A stretch of 64,000 bases of DNA from Chloroflexota bacterium (lineage in GTDB: Bacteria > Chloroflexota > Anaerolineae > Promineifilales > Promineifilaceae). The notes beneath the pieces are model-generated. The model did not search any database. It saw only the letters and a list, made by a program, of their open reading frames with translations, and had not been told where the DNA came from. The translations under genes were made by a program, and so were the position numbers. The DNA lies in contig JAKEFB010000033.1 in NCBI GenBank assembly GCA_022616275.1, forward strand, positions 1-64,000. Direction: 5' to 3'. Of the stretch, positions 9,097 through 17,567 are shown piece by piece; the stretch's first letter is position 1, and the number at the start of each line of letters is the position of its first letter.

Positions 9097-9132
9097 GTCG
9101 CTTTATACGAGCGGGTCGCTCTATACGAGCGG
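9097..9132. repeat. Tandem 18-bp dyads upstream of receiver-ATPase gene
   Basis: Two adjacent 18-bp copies (9097-9114, 9115-9132) differ at one base. Each contains the dyad CGCTY-TATAC-GAGCG. They end 9 bp from the start codon of the receiver-ATPase gene, and the second copy encodes the end of the next gene upstream. They could be paired operator sites or a recent duplication. Confidence 0.6.
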
Positions 9133-9852
9133 CCAGGGATAATGCCGGCCGGGGCCGGGGTTGGGAAAAACGCTTCGTTTAACGAGCCGAGCCAGGCGTT
9201 GGCCCAACATATCGAGTTCCTGCCGGGTGAGCAATGTATCTAACTCCGCAAAATATGGGTCGTTGCCGACCAGCTTCTTCTGGAAGGCCGCCAGTTCATT
9301 CACCAGATGAGTGGGAATAGGTTGGCCGGCGTAGTCCCATATGACAGTGCGCAATTTGTAATCGGTATGAAAACAGACGCCGTGATCAATAGCCCACAGG
9401 TGGCTATCATCGCCTAATAAGACGTGGCCGCTCTTGCGGTCCGCATTGTTAATGAGTACATCAAATAAGACAATACGCTGCTCTTGTTCGGGAAACTGGC
9501 CTTGAAACGTCAAATAATGCTGCTGCGGATCGTGTTCAACAAAGTATTGTACCGAACCCTGGCCGTGTGGTCCATCCCGTAAAATTGTTGGCGGCACTAA
9601 CTGCCACTCCAACATTTCGCTGACTAAAAAAGCAGCCCGCTCGCGCTTGCACAACGTACCCCGGGCAAAGTCCCACAGTGGCCGTTCGCCCCGGCTCGGC
9701 TTGTAGACAACGCTCATTTCGCTTCCCGGATGGCACACGCGAGCCAAAAAGGTGTAGTTAGAACCCCAGGGAACCATTCCCTCCAGTTCCAGTTGGCCTT
9801 GCTGGAGCAGCTCCAGGATCTCGGCCATTGATTCTGCCCCCGCGTTCATCAT
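9121..9852 (-). CDS. SCO1664-family protein (PI3/PI4-kinase-like)
   Basis: Matches by eye the family modelled as TIGR03843, with distant likeness to phosphatidylinositol 3/4-kinases. Key stretches are the substrate/ATP-loop-like YKPSRGERPLWDF, VLFDVLINNADRKSGHVLL, where N-x-D resembles the kinase catalytic loop, and AIDHGVCFH, resembling the metal-binding DxG-type loop. The 243 residues have no membrane segment. It is the last gene of a tight minus-strand trio with DUF3090 and a histidine phosphatase (gaps of 3 and 2 bp). That gene set is known to travel together in Actinobacteria and Chloroflexi. The substrate is unknown. Confidence 0.82.
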   Translation of the reverse strand: MMNAGAESMAEILELLQQGQLELEGMVPWGSNYTFLARVCHPGSEMSVVYKPSRGERPLWDFARGTLCKRERAAFLVSEMLEWQLVPPTILRDGPHGQGSVQYFVEHDPQQHYLTFQGQFPEQEQRIVLFDVLINNADRKSGHVLLGDDSHLWAIDHGVCFHTDYKLRTVIWDYAGQPIPTHLVNELAAFQKKLVGNDPYFAELDTLLTRQELDMLGQRLARLVKRSVFPNPGPGRHYPWPLV

Positions 9853-9855
9853 GCC

Positions 9856-10374
9856 TCAGGTAACGTGCGTGGCGTGCCCGTTCCGGTTGGGACAAAAATG
9901 GCCACTGGCGTCTATCGGTTGGCCGCAATTACCGCAAATCGGCCGGCCGGCTCGTATCGCTTCGTAGGCGTGTTTAACGAGAGCCTGGGCCTGGACCCGC
10001 GTGGCCCAAAAACTGACCACGTTAGGTTCTTCATCTTCCTCGACCAGCTCATAGGCGACGACTACAATGCGACCGACTTCTTCATTATAACCCAACCCCA
10101 TATTTCCCACGCGGAACAACGGCTCAATAGGCTCGCGCAAGCGCATATCCGTCCAGACGGCGTCACGCTCTTCATCGCTGGGAAACCGGCGTTCGACCTC
10201 TTCTATCAGCGATTCCAGGCTGGCTGCCAGCATGGCGGCCTGTTGCTTTTCAATAACCAACGAGACGAGGTTAGTTCCCCGGCTGCCCTGGAGGTAAAAA
10301 GTGCGTTGTCCAGGCTCGCCAATCGTACCGATGGTCAAATGCGACACCGGGTTCAGCTCAATGTGCCGCGCCAT
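9856..10374 (-). CDS. DUF3090 family protein
   Basis: This 172-residue protein matches DUF3090 (TIGR03847). The start SHLTIGTIGEPGQRTFYLQG and the C-terminal CGNCGQPIDASGHFCP stretch are typical. The latter is a CxxC...C zinc-ribbon-like tail with four or more cysteines. No enzymatic motif is known. It lies in the middle of the conserved trio, 2 bp from the phosphatase gene and 3 bp from the SCO1664-family gene, implying a shared pathway. Confidence 0.85.
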   Translation of the reverse strand: MARHIELNPVSHLTIGTIGEPGQRTFYLQGSRGTNLVSLVIEKQQAAMLAASLESLIEEVERRFPSDEERDAVWTDMRLREPIEPLFRVGNMGLGYNEEVGRIVVVAYELVEEDEEPNVVSFWATRVQAQALVKHAYEAIRAGRPICGNCGQPIDASGHFCPNRNGHATHVT

Positions 10375-10376
10375 CC

Positions 10377-11111
10377 TTATACTTCTTCCTTTTCCCTTAA
10401 GTCATCAGCAGCCGGCTGGCCGTTGGCACTGGCCACCGCGCTCCTGGCCGCCTTTTGCTTCCCGGCCTTTTGCTTCTTGGCCGGCCGCTCCTGGTCAGGT
10501 TCGGGGAAGCGGATCGGGCCATCGTCGTTGAGGCGCAACACGTGTACCCCCCCGGCGGCCGGCAAGGCCAGAACGCTAACCGAAGTCGGGGCAACGTGCA
10601 GGCGCTGGAACATATCCAGGTGAATCCCCAGGTAATGAGCCAGCACCAGTTTAATAACGTCGGCGTGGGAAACGACGGCAATGGCCTCTTTTTCGTGGCG
10701 GCGGCTGAGCCCCTCCAGGGTGGCCACAGCCCGTTGTTGGACTTCCAGGAAAGATTCTCCGTGGGGAAAGCGAAAACGGCTTGGGGTGTGCTGAACCGCG
10801 TACCAGACCTTTTCTTTGGCCAGCGCTTTAAGTTTCTGGCCCTCCCAGTCGCCAAAGCGTACTTCACCCAGGTCTGCCACTTCGACGACTTCTAATTGGT
10901 GCGGCCGGGCCAGAGTGGCGGCCGTTTCCAGGCACCGTTCGAGCGGACTGCTGTAAATGGCTTTCAACGGCAGAGAGGCCAGCCGTTCAGCCAGTTGTTC
11001 AGCCGCTTTTTGACCTTCTTCGTTCAGGTGAACACCCGGCGTCCACCCGGCCAACCGCTTTTTCTTGACCCAGTCGTTTTGCCCATGACGGATGAGCAGG
11101 ACGTACGCCAT
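10377..11111 (-). CDS. Histidine phosphatase / phosphoglycerate-mutase-like protein (MSMEG_4193 type)
   Basis: Histidine phosphatase superfamily enzyme with the phospho-histidine motif LLIRHGQ at the start, an ERCLETA stretch and the second catalytic His in VVSHADVIK. It resembles TIGR03848, the third member of the SCO1664/DUF3090 trio. The last 40 residues are a Lys/Ala/Glu-rich tail. I take the ATG at 11111 (MAYVLLIRHG) as start; an in-frame TTG at 11129 would add six residues. The first 113 nt overlap the end of the upstream mrdA frame, which is unusually long for a same-strand overlap. The substrate is unknown. Confidence 0.85.
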   Translation of the reverse strand: MAYVLLIRHGQNDWVKKKRLAGWTPGVHLNEEGQKAAEQLAERLASLPLKAIYSSPLERCLETAATLARPHQLEVVEVADLGEVRFGDWEGQKLKALAKEKVWYAVQHTPSRFRFPHGESFLEVQQRAVATLEGLSRRHEKEAIAVVSHADVIKLVLAHYLGIHLDMFQRLHVAPTSVSVLALPAAGGVHVLRLNDDGPIRFPEPDQERPAKKQKAGKQKAARSAVASANGQPAADDLREKEEV

Positions 11112-13350
11112 GTAAGGATGATAACACAATCACGCCTAAAGCGTAAACCAAAAAGGAGGGTGCTTGAGATACATCTTCCGGTTGTTCCGGGCCTGGTTCC
11201 TCGGTTGGCTCGCCGGCCGGCGCCTCCTCAACCGGGGCGTAGTCACCCACCTGGAAGTAAGCCGTCATCACCTCGCGCACCACCCGAGCCGCCCATTCGG
11301 ACCCTTCGCCGGCGTTGTACATAAAGGCTACGACGACGATTTCCGGGCTTTCAAAAGGGGCGTAGCCCACGTACCAGGAATGGGTGGGTAGAATCTCACC
11401 TGCCTTGCACCACCTGCGCTCGATGGCAATGTTGTCGCAAAACTCGGACGTTCCCGTTTTGCCGGCCGAAGTAATGCCGTACTCGTCCAGCCAGGTGGTG
11501 TAAGACGTGCCGGTGCCCCCTTCCTGGTTCACCAGGCGCATCCCCTCGGCGACCACATCTAACCACTGACGGTCTACGTTGACCGAATTGAGCACCTCCG
11601 GCTCGAACGGCCGGATGGTGTCGCCGTTTTCGTCGGTGATGTGGTGAATGATCGTCGGCCGGTAGAGGAAGCCGCCGTTAGCCACCACGGCCGCCATTTG
11701 GGCCACCTGCAAGGGAGTGGCCAGCATGAAGCCCTGGCCAATGCCCATGTTATAGTCGTCGCCGGTAGACCAGGGTTCGCCTTGGGTCTGCCGTTTCCAG
11801 GCCTGGGTTGGGTTGTTGCCGTCGGCCTCCAGGGGCAACTCAATCCCTTGCACCCGGCCGAAACCGAACTGGGCGGCGTATTCGTGCATCCGGTCCACGC
11901 CCAGCCCTTCTACCACCTCGCCGTCCTGGTTGAAGCCGCCGCTGATTTTGTAAAAGTAAACGTCACAGGAGTTAGAGATACCGCTAAACATGTTCATGAA
12001 CTCATGGCCCGGCTGATACCAACAGACAAAGGTTTGGGCCCGGCCGGGGTCATTGGGGGCAAAGCGGTTGGGAATAGTGATTTGCCCCGGATCGAACAGG
12101 AAGCGGTTGGGCGAAACAACGCCTTCTTGCAGGGCGGCCGAGGCCGGCACCAGCTTAAAGGTCGAGCCAGGCGGGTATTCGTCGCTGATGGCGTGGTTAA
12201 AGAGAGGCGCGTAATCGTTGCGGGCCAGCCCCAGGTAGTAGTCCACCGGTACTTCCGTGGCGAAGCGGTTGTTGTCAAAGGTGGGGATACTGACCATCGC
12301 CAGGACTTCGCCGGTGTTAGGATTTAGAGCGACGACCACCCCCAGCTCGGTCTCGACCGGCTGGCGGGTGAAGGGATCGAGTGTCTGGCGGCGGATGTCC
12401 ATCCATTTGGTCAATATCTCATGTGTTTTGACCTGCAAGTCCAGGTCCAGCGTCAGCCACAGGTTCTGGCCGGCGGCCGGCTCTTTGGTTGGCCCAATCT
12501 GACGCAATTCCCGGCCGGTCCAATCCTGCTCAATCTGGCGCTCGCCCTTCTGGCCGGCCAGCTCAATCTCCATCGAAGATTCCAGGCCGGCCCAGCCCAC
12601 CCGGTCGTCCCGCTGGTAGCCCAGTTGCAGCCAGTTTTCGTTGGGAATCGGCCCCATGTAGCCGATAATGTGAGCAGTATACTCCCCGCTGGGATAATAG
12701 CGCAGCGGTTCTTCAATCACCTGGACGCCCGGCAAAAAGATACTTTCTTGCTCAATGGTATAAGCCAGGGTAATGGGAATACCTGTTTTGATCGGGGCCG
12801 GCAGATACTGAGCAAAGCTATATTCTTTGTAAATCCCTTCAATGCTGGCCGGGAGCCGGGCGACGATGCCGGTAACGTCCAGGGTTTCGGCCACCGGCGC
12901 GCCGTACAGCTCGGCCAGTCGTGAATAGGTGCTCACCAGGGCCGGGTCGGCCGCGTCCAGCAGATCTTGTTGCTGGATGGTAGTAGTTACCGGCACACCG
13001 GTCAGAAACGACAGGCGCTCGAAAACGGCCTGCCGCTCGGCCGGGTCGGTGGGTAAAAAGGCCGGGGTGATCGTCACGTTGAAACTAGGTACGTTCACCG
13101 CCAGCGGCTGGCCGTTGCGGTCAAAGATAACCCCACGTGGCGAATCAATGAGCAGGCGAGCCACCTGGTTGTCTTCGGCCAGCGTTTGAAACTCCTGACC
13201 CCGTGTCTGCTGCAGCCAGTAAACGCGATAAATCAATAGACCAAGAGCCGCAACCACCAGAAGGCGTAGAAAATAGAGGCGGCCTCGAATACCACTATCC
13301 TCTTCTGGTTGTTCCTGTTCCTCAATCCGTTCCCAACCAACACGTGACAT
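10999..13350 (-). CDS. mrdA: Penicillin-binding protein 2 (elongasome transpeptidase)
   Basis: Class B PBP that cross-links peptidoglycan during cell elongation. A single N-terminal membrane anchor (about 27-45) precedes the PBP dimerisation region and the transpeptidase domain with Ser396-T-F-Lys399 (active-site SxxK), SCD (461-463) and Lys631-TGT. It ends the mreB-mreC-mreD-mrdA operon, the normal cell-shape arrangement. The C-terminus continues through a hydrophobic stretch (SFLVYALGVIVLSSL) and runs about 113 nt into the downstream phosphatase in another frame. Either the native stop has been lost or the tail is real. Confidence 0.93.
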   Translation of the reverse strand: MSRVGWERIEEQEQPEEDSGIRGRLYFLRLLVVAALGLLIYRVYWLQQTRGQEFQTLAEDNQVARLLIDSPRGVIFDRNGQPLAVNVPSFNVTITPAFLPTDPAERQAVFERLSFLTGVPVTTTIQQQDLLDAADPALVSTYSRLAELYGAPVAETLDVTGIVARLPASIEGIYKEYSFAQYLPAPIKTGIPITLAYTIEQESIFLPGVQVIEEPLRYYPSGEYTAHIIGYMGPIPNENWLQLGYQRDDRVGWAGLESSMEIELAGQKGERQIEQDWTGRELRQIGPTKEPAAGQNLWLTLDLDLQVKTHEILTKWMDIRRQTLDPFTRQPVETELGVVVALNPNTGEVLAMVSIPTFDNNRFATEVPVDYYLGLARNDYAPLFNHAISDEYPPGSTFKLVPASAALQEGVVSPNRFLFDPGQITIPNRFAPNDPGRAQTFVCWYQPGHEFMNMFSGISNSCDVYFYKISGGFNQDGEVVEGLGVDRMHEYAAQFGFGRVQGIELPLEADGNNPTQAWKRQTQGEPWSTGDDYNMGIGQGFMLATPLQVAQMAAVVANGGFLYRPTIIHHITDENGDTIRPFEPEVLNSVNVDRQWLDVVAEGMRLVNQEGGTGTSYTTWLDEYGITSAGKTGTSEFCDNIAIERRWCKAGEILPTHSWYVGYAPFESPEIVVVAFMYNAGEGSEWAARVVREVMTAYFQVGDYAPVEEAPAGEPTEEPGPEQPEDVSQAPSFLVYALGVIVLSSLHGVRPAHPSWAKRLGQEKAVGRVDAGCSPERRRSKSG

Positions 13351-13376
13351 CAGTCCTCAGTCCTTATTGCCCATCA

Positions 13377-13970
13377 CTAAATTTCAACCCGCCGTGGATG
13401 GAGCACGCGGTCCAGCGTATGAAAACTCCAGTAAACGGGCAAGGTCAACAGCGCATGGACGGCAACGGCCAGGATGACAAATTCGATAGTTGCCGCGTTG
13501 ATGCCGTAGCCGCTCCGAATATCCGCCAGCAGACCAGGGGCGCGGGCGCTGGCGTCCAGGGTGGCGGTGCTCAAAAAAGGCAGATCCCGGATCAAGAGAG
13601 GCATAATTAGAGTTAACGACAGCAGATAGACAAGCCAGAAGACGAGCGTCGCCACGCCGCCCAGAAGGAGGGGCAGTAAGAAACGGCTCTGGGGAAAATT
13701 GCGCTGGATGAGCACAACCACGACCACGGCAACCATCAGGGACAAGGAGGAAGCGCCTACGGGACCGGCGGAGAAGAGATCGGCAAACAGGCCGGCCAGA
13801 AAAGCCCAAATAACCCCCTCTTCCAGGTTGCGCAGCAGCCCCCAGGTGACGGCCGCCAATAACCCCAACTGTGGCGCTACCCCCAAAATGGGGAAATGGG
13901 GCAAGACGGCCGCTTGCAGGATGGCCAACAGGGCCATTAAAGGAATAGCCAGGTAAATGGCGCTGCTCAC
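13377..13970 (-). CDS. mreD: Rod shape-determining protein MreD
   Basis: Small integral membrane protein of 197 residues with about five hydrophobic segments, of the size and hydrophobicity expected for MreD. Sequence identity in this family is low, so the call rests largely on position between mreC (4-bp overlap) and mrdA (26-bp gap). It links MreB filaments to the peptidoglycan synthesis complex in the membrane. Confidence 0.85.
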   Translation of the reverse strand: MSSAIYLAIPLMALLAILQAAVLPHFPILGVAPQLGLLAAVTWGLLRNLEEGVIWAFLAGLFADLFSAGPVGASSLSLMVAVVVVVLIQRNFPQSRFLLPLLLGGVATLVFWLVYLLSLTLIMPLLIRDLPFLSTATLDASARAPGLLADIRSGYGINAATIEFVILAVAVHALLTLPVYWSFHTLDRVLHPRRVEI

Positions 13971-14848
13971 GGCTCTTCCACTTCCGGCTCGCCGCCGGGG
14001 GGCGTGTCGAAGATGGTGGTGTCTATCACCCGGAAGTTGGTAATGACAAAGACAACTTCCAGTGAGTCGAAATCCACCGCCGGCTGGACAACGACGCTCT
14101 GAAAAAGTTCGGCCTCGCGCCGGTCCACGTCTATCACCCGGCCGATAACAATATCCTGGGGGAACTTACCACCCAGGCCGGAAGTCAAGACCACCTCGCC
14201 GGGTTGAACCTGGGCTTCCAGGCTGATCCAATCCATGGTCATTGAGCCGCCCAGGCCACCGCCACGCACAACGCCGGTTGCCCTGGAGCTACCTAGCCGG
14301 GCCGGTATGCTGCTGATGTTGTCCGTAATCAAGAGCACCTGGGCGGCGTGGGCTGTGGTCCGGTAAACCTGCCCCACCAGGCCGCGGGCGCTCTCCACCG
14401 GCATGCCCACAAAGACGCCATCGTCAGAGCCCTTGTCAATGATGATACTCCGAAAGATGGGGCTGGTATCCCGGCCGATAATCTGGGTTGTCAGTCGAGT
14501 AAACTCCGGTGTTTCCCTGGCCCGGTTCAGCAGATCAAGCAGCAGTTGGTACTCCCCCTCGATTTCGCGCAGCTCCTCAATTTCACGTTGTTGGGCTTCC
14601 ACCTGGGCTTGCAGCCTTTCAATTTCAGCCTGTGCTTCGCGCACGTCCCGGGGGCCGGCCAGGGCGCTGGTCAACACGTCCGTCCGGGCGGCCGTCCAGC
14701 CCATCACCGCCGAAATAGGATCCTCCAGAAAGCTCAGGGCGGTGTCCAGGCTGCCGGTGCTATCTACGATCAACAGCCCCACGGTCACGACGACAAGGAC
14801 GGCAAACGTCACCCAACGTACGCGTTCCGGTGTTTCATTTAAATTCAT
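13967..14848 (-). CDS. mreC: Rod shape-determining protein MreC
   Basis: Bitopic membrane protein: one N-terminal transmembrane segment (about 11-29), a coiled coil (about 68-103, rich in Glu/Gln/Arg) and the extracytoplasmic beta-domain with the GMPVESARGLVGQVYRTT region and the SGLGGKFPQDIVIGRV stretch typical of MreC. It scaffolds PBP2 to MreB. The start ATG lies directly against the mreB stop, so translation is probably coupled. Confidence 0.93.
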   Translation of the reverse strand: MNLNETPERVRWVTFAVLVVVTVGLLIVDSTGSLDTALSFLEDPISAVMGWTAARTDVLTSALAGPRDVREAQAEIERLQAQVEAQQREIEELREIEGEYQLLLDLLNRARETPEFTRLTTQIIGRDTSPIFRSIIIDKGSDDGVFVGMPVESARGLVGQVYRTTAHAAQVLLITDNISSIPARLGSSRATGVVRGGGLGGSMTMDWISLEAQVQPGEVVLTSGLGGKFPQDIVIGRVIDVDRREAELFQSVVVQPAVDFDSLEVVFVITNFRVIDTTIFDTPPGGEPEVEEP

Positions 14849-15910
14849 TTAATGGTGAGTACTGCCCCGGTCCAGACTAACGAGTACCCGGCTGAAAACG
14901 TCCAGGTCTTCCAGGACCCGGCCAGCGCCACGAGCGACACAAGTCATGGCGTCTTCGGCGATCCAGACCCGCATCTTGACCGCGTCTTCAATACGCTCGG
15001 CCAGTCCCTGGATTTGTGCCCCACCGCCGGCCAGGCAAATACCAACCTCCATCAGGTCGGCAACCAGTTCGGGCGGCGTCTCGTCCAGTGCGTCGCGAAC
15101 GGTGTCTACAATGATGTTGACCGATGGCGACATCGCTTCGCGCAGCTCAATGCTGCTGATTTCCACTGACTGGGGCAGGCCGTTAATCAGGTTGCGGCCG
15201 CGGAGCGTCATTGTTCGTTCCTCAGGCAGAGGGAAAGCCGAGCCAATACCAATCTTTACCCGCTCGGCCATCCGTTCGCCAATCAACAAGTTATACTTGT
15301 TGCGGGCGTACTGGATAATGTCCTCGTCCATCTCGTCGCCGGCAACACGAATGGAACGGCTGATGACGATGCCGCCCATGGCAAAAATGGCCACCTCCGT
15401 TGTGCCGCCGCCTATATCTACAACCATGCTGCCCCGTGACTCGATGATCGGCAAACCGGCGCCGATGGCGGCGGCCATCGGCTCCTCGATCAAGTGCGCT
15501 TCCCGCGCCCCGGCCGAAATAGTAGCGTCGTAGACGGCTCGCTTTTCCACTTCCGTGACGCCGCTGGGCACGCCCACCACTACGCGAGGCCGGGGAAAGG
15601 GTACAATCATCTGCTCGTGGGCCTTGTCAATGAAATATTTGAGCATGGCCTCCGTAATTTCAAATTCGGAAATGACGCCATCGCGCAGCGGCCGGATGGC
15701 CACAATGTCCGATGGCGTCCGGCCGACCATTTCCCGGGCTTCCGCGCCAATTGCCAGCGGCCGGCGCGTCCGTTTGTGAATGGCCACCCAGGAAGGCTCG
15801 TTGATGACAATGCCCCGGCCGCGGACGCTGACCAGCGTATTTGCCGTACCCAAATCAATGCCGATATCCAGTGAAAATAAACCCAATAACCAATCAAGTG
15901 GTCTGAACAA
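14849..15910 (-). CDS. mreB: Rod shape-determining protein MreB
   Basis: Bacterial actin that organises sidewall synthesis. The 353 residues show phosphate 1 (IDLGTANTLV), connect 1, phosphate 2 (VVDIGGGTTEVAIF) and the adenosine motif (LAGGGAQI). A short hydrophobic N-terminus (LDWLLGLF) may help membrane binding. The start is TTG, preceded by an AAGGA ribosome site with 6-nt spacing. It is the first gene of the operon, with an extended -10 promoter about 105 bp upstream. Confidence 0.96.
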   Translation of the reverse strand: MFRPLDWLLGLFSLDIGIDLGTANTLVSVRGRGIVINEPSWVAIHKRTRRPLAIGAEAREMVGRTPSDIVAIRPLRDGVISEFEITEAMLKYFIDKAHEQMIVPFPRPRVVVGVPSGVTEVEKRAVYDATISAGAREAHLIEEPMAAAIGAGLPIIESRGSMVVDIGGGTTEVAIFAMGGIVISRSIRVAGDEMDEDIIQYARNKYNLLIGERMAERVKIGIGSAFPLPEERTMTLRGRNLINGLPQSVEISSIELREAMSPSVNIIVDTVRDALDETPPELVADLMEVGICLAGGGAQIQGLAERIEDAVKMRVWIAEDAMTCVARGAGRVLEDLDVFSRVLVSLDRGSTHH

Positions 15911-16014
15911 AGTAGTTCCTTCCCTCTACCGAAAATGAGTTTTGAGTATTGAGCTAGGACCAGAGTGTTGACCGCCAAGTACCTCCTCTAGCGCTAGACT
16001 TCTGCGATCTATTG

Positions 16015-16023
16015 ATTATACCA
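16015..16023 (-). promoter_or_regulatory. Extended -10 promoter of the mre operon
   Basis: Minus strand: TGGTATAAT, a consensus -10 with the TGn extension. No good -35 box is seen at the matching distance, consistent with an extended -10 promoter. It leaves a leader of about 100 nt. Confidence 0.5.
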
Positions 16024-16161
16024 TGCGCCACTATTTTTGCCGCAGGGGGTAATTTTGCGCAATCCACAAAAGTTCGCCACTTTTGAACGACCTTCCTTAA
16101 CACAAAATGAGACCCGAGCCGATTGCTAATGAGACTGCCCCCAGGTACAGGATAATCGTTA

Positions 16162-16189
16162 TTGCCATTGAACTGGATAGCAGTATGAT
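16162..16189 (+). promoter_or_regulatory. Promoter of the 136-aa protein gene
   Basis: TTGCCA (16162-16167), 16-bp spacer, TATGAT (16184-16189), 28 bp before the GTG start. Confidence 0.4.
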
Positions 16190-16217
16190 GTAAGTAAATT
16201 CGGAAAGGACAGGCACT

Positions 16218-16628
16218 GTGGCAAGACAGGCATTATTCAGCGGACTGGTTTATGATGAAGACGGCCGCCCCGTTAGCACCACCTACGTTGGCGCAGAGGC
16301 CCACTACGTGGTAGATGACGACGGCTTTCTACGCCATATCAACTCTGAGCAGGTAGACCGCCAGGTCCTGGACGTCTTTCTAGAGCAGTTGGCGGAGAAT
16401 AAGGACCTGGCCGTTGAACAGGCGCTCAACTTCCTCGGCAGCGACGACCTCTTTACCAAGGCGGCGCTGGACGCCTCCATGCGCAACATCAGCGCCGACC
16501 AGATTATCGAGCAGGGCATTCCCGAACAGGCGCGTGACATGATGGGCATGTTGGGCTTCCGGATCGTCATCAACGTCCACGGCGACCTCGTCCGCCTGGA
16601 TCAGCCAACGGTTCCCTTTGAAGAGTGA
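16218..16628 (+). CDS. Hypothetical protein, 136 aa
   Basis: I do not recognise this family. The N-terminal third looks like a beta-rich module (YDEDGRPVSTTYVGAEAHYV), the middle is helical and acidic (VLDVFLEQLAENKDLAVEQA), and the end returns to strands (GFRIVINVHGDLVRLD). It has no membrane segment, signal peptide or metal motif, so it is probably cytoplasmic. It starts with GTG after a GGAAAGGAC ribosome site and is divergent from the mre operon, with which it may share regulation. It is followed by a heptamer hairpin and the convergent modB. Confidence 0.75.
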   Translation: MARQALFSGLVYDEDGRPVSTTYVGAEAHYVVDDDGFLRHINSEQVDRQVLDVFLEQLAENKDLAVEQALNFLGSDDLFTKAALDASMRNISADQIIEQGIPEQARDMMGMLGFRIVINVHGDLVRLDQPTVPFEE

Positions 16629-16630
16629 AG

Positions 16631-16690
16631 AAGAGATTGGAGCTTGGAGATTAGAGATTGATTATTTCCAATCTCCAATCTCCAATCTCT
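16631..16690. repeat. GAGATTR heptamer hairpin between convergent genes
   Basis: Left arm 16631-16659, right arm 16668-16690, built of GAGATTG/GAGATTA units. The modB stop codon lies at its right edge. It is placed to end both convergent transcripts. Confidence 0.85.
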
Positions 16691-17459
16691 ACCCCCGCTC
16701 CAGGCGGCGCAGCAGGGCCAGGAAAACGGCCGAAACCAGCAGCAGCAACGTCGAAAGGGCCATGGCCACCCCCAGGTTTCGCTCAAAACCAATGTAAATG
16801 GCCAGCGGCATCGTCTGGGTGCGGCCGAGCAAATTCCCGGCAAAGAGGATCGTCGCCCCGAACTCGCCCAAAGCCCGCGTCCAGCACAGCAATACTCCCC
16901 CCAGAATGGCCGGAAAGGTGAGCGGTAGCATGACAAAACGAAACAATTGCCACTGGTTCGCGCCTTCCGTGTAGGCCGCCTCTTCCAGTTGCCGGTCAAT
17001 TGTGGCAAAGCCAATCCGCGCCGCCCGGATGTACAACGGTCCGGCGACAAAAGCCTGGGCAATGACCACTGCTGCCGTCGTAAAAGGCAAGCTCACTCCC
17101 AGTACAGCCAGGGGCGCGCCCAGCAGCCCGCGCCGGCCGAAGGCCAACAGTAGCGCCAGGCCAGCCACCGAAGGCGGCAAGACGATGGGCAGGTCCACGA
17201 GCAGCTCCACCCAACGCCGGCCCCGGAACGACCAGCGGGCCAGCATGTAGGCCAGCGGCGTACCGGCCAACAACACCACGGCCGTACTGATGGTGCTGGT
17301 GACGAGACTCAACCGTAGCGCGGCCAGGGCCATCGGCTCGGCAATGGCCGCCAATGACTGGCTGCTGACTGCCCGCCAGACCAACGCCAGCACAGGCAAC
17401 GTCATCAGGCCCACCAGCAAGCCGCCAGGCAGAATAAAAAGCCATAGGCTTCTCTCCAT
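16689..17459 (-). CDS. modB: Molybdate ABC transporter permease
   Basis: Inner-membrane permease with about five to six transmembrane segments and the EAA loop (EEAAYTEGANQWQLFRFVML) that docks onto the ATPase. Segments such as PSVAGLALLLAFGRRG are typical of ModB. I choose the ATG at 17459 (MERSLWLF); frames upstream to a TTG at 17564 read like non-coding sequence, and an ATG at 17510 is possible. It pairs with modA immediately upstream. No modC ATPase gene is in the window, so the ATPase must be elsewhere. Confidence 0.9.
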   Translation of the reverse strand: MERSLWLFILPGGLLVGLMTLPVLALVWRAVSSQSLAAIAEPMALAALRLSLVTSTISTAVVLLAGTPLAYMLARWSFRGRRWVELLVDLPIVLPPSVAGLALLLAFGRRGLLGAPLAVLGVSLPFTTAAVVIAQAFVAGPLYIRAARIGFATIDRQLEEAAYTEGANQWQLFRFVMLPLTFPAILGGVLLCWTRALGEFGATILFAGNLLGRTQTMPLAIYIGFERNLGVAMALSTLLLLVSAVFLALLRRLERG

Positions 17460-17567
17460 TGGCGACCGGCGATTGGCGCTTAATGAGGGGGAAATCTTGG
17501 GGCTGCTCATTTTCTGTCGCGAATTACCGTAATTCTTTCGTGTTGTTTGGGCAATTCGTGTCAAAAG

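Larger units (their letters stand above)
15911..16217. other. Divergent control region mreB / 136-aa protein
   Basis: This 307-bp gap contains the mre promoter, a plus-strand promoter for the small protein gene (16162-16189) and a 7-bp dyad CAAAAGT/ACTTTTG near 16074-16092. I see no coding potential. Confidence 0.5.

Noticed and set aside
9121-9852. True phosphatidylinositol kinase
   Set aside because: Only loop-level likeness to PI3/PI4 kinases is visible; bacterial members of the family have no proven lipid substrate.
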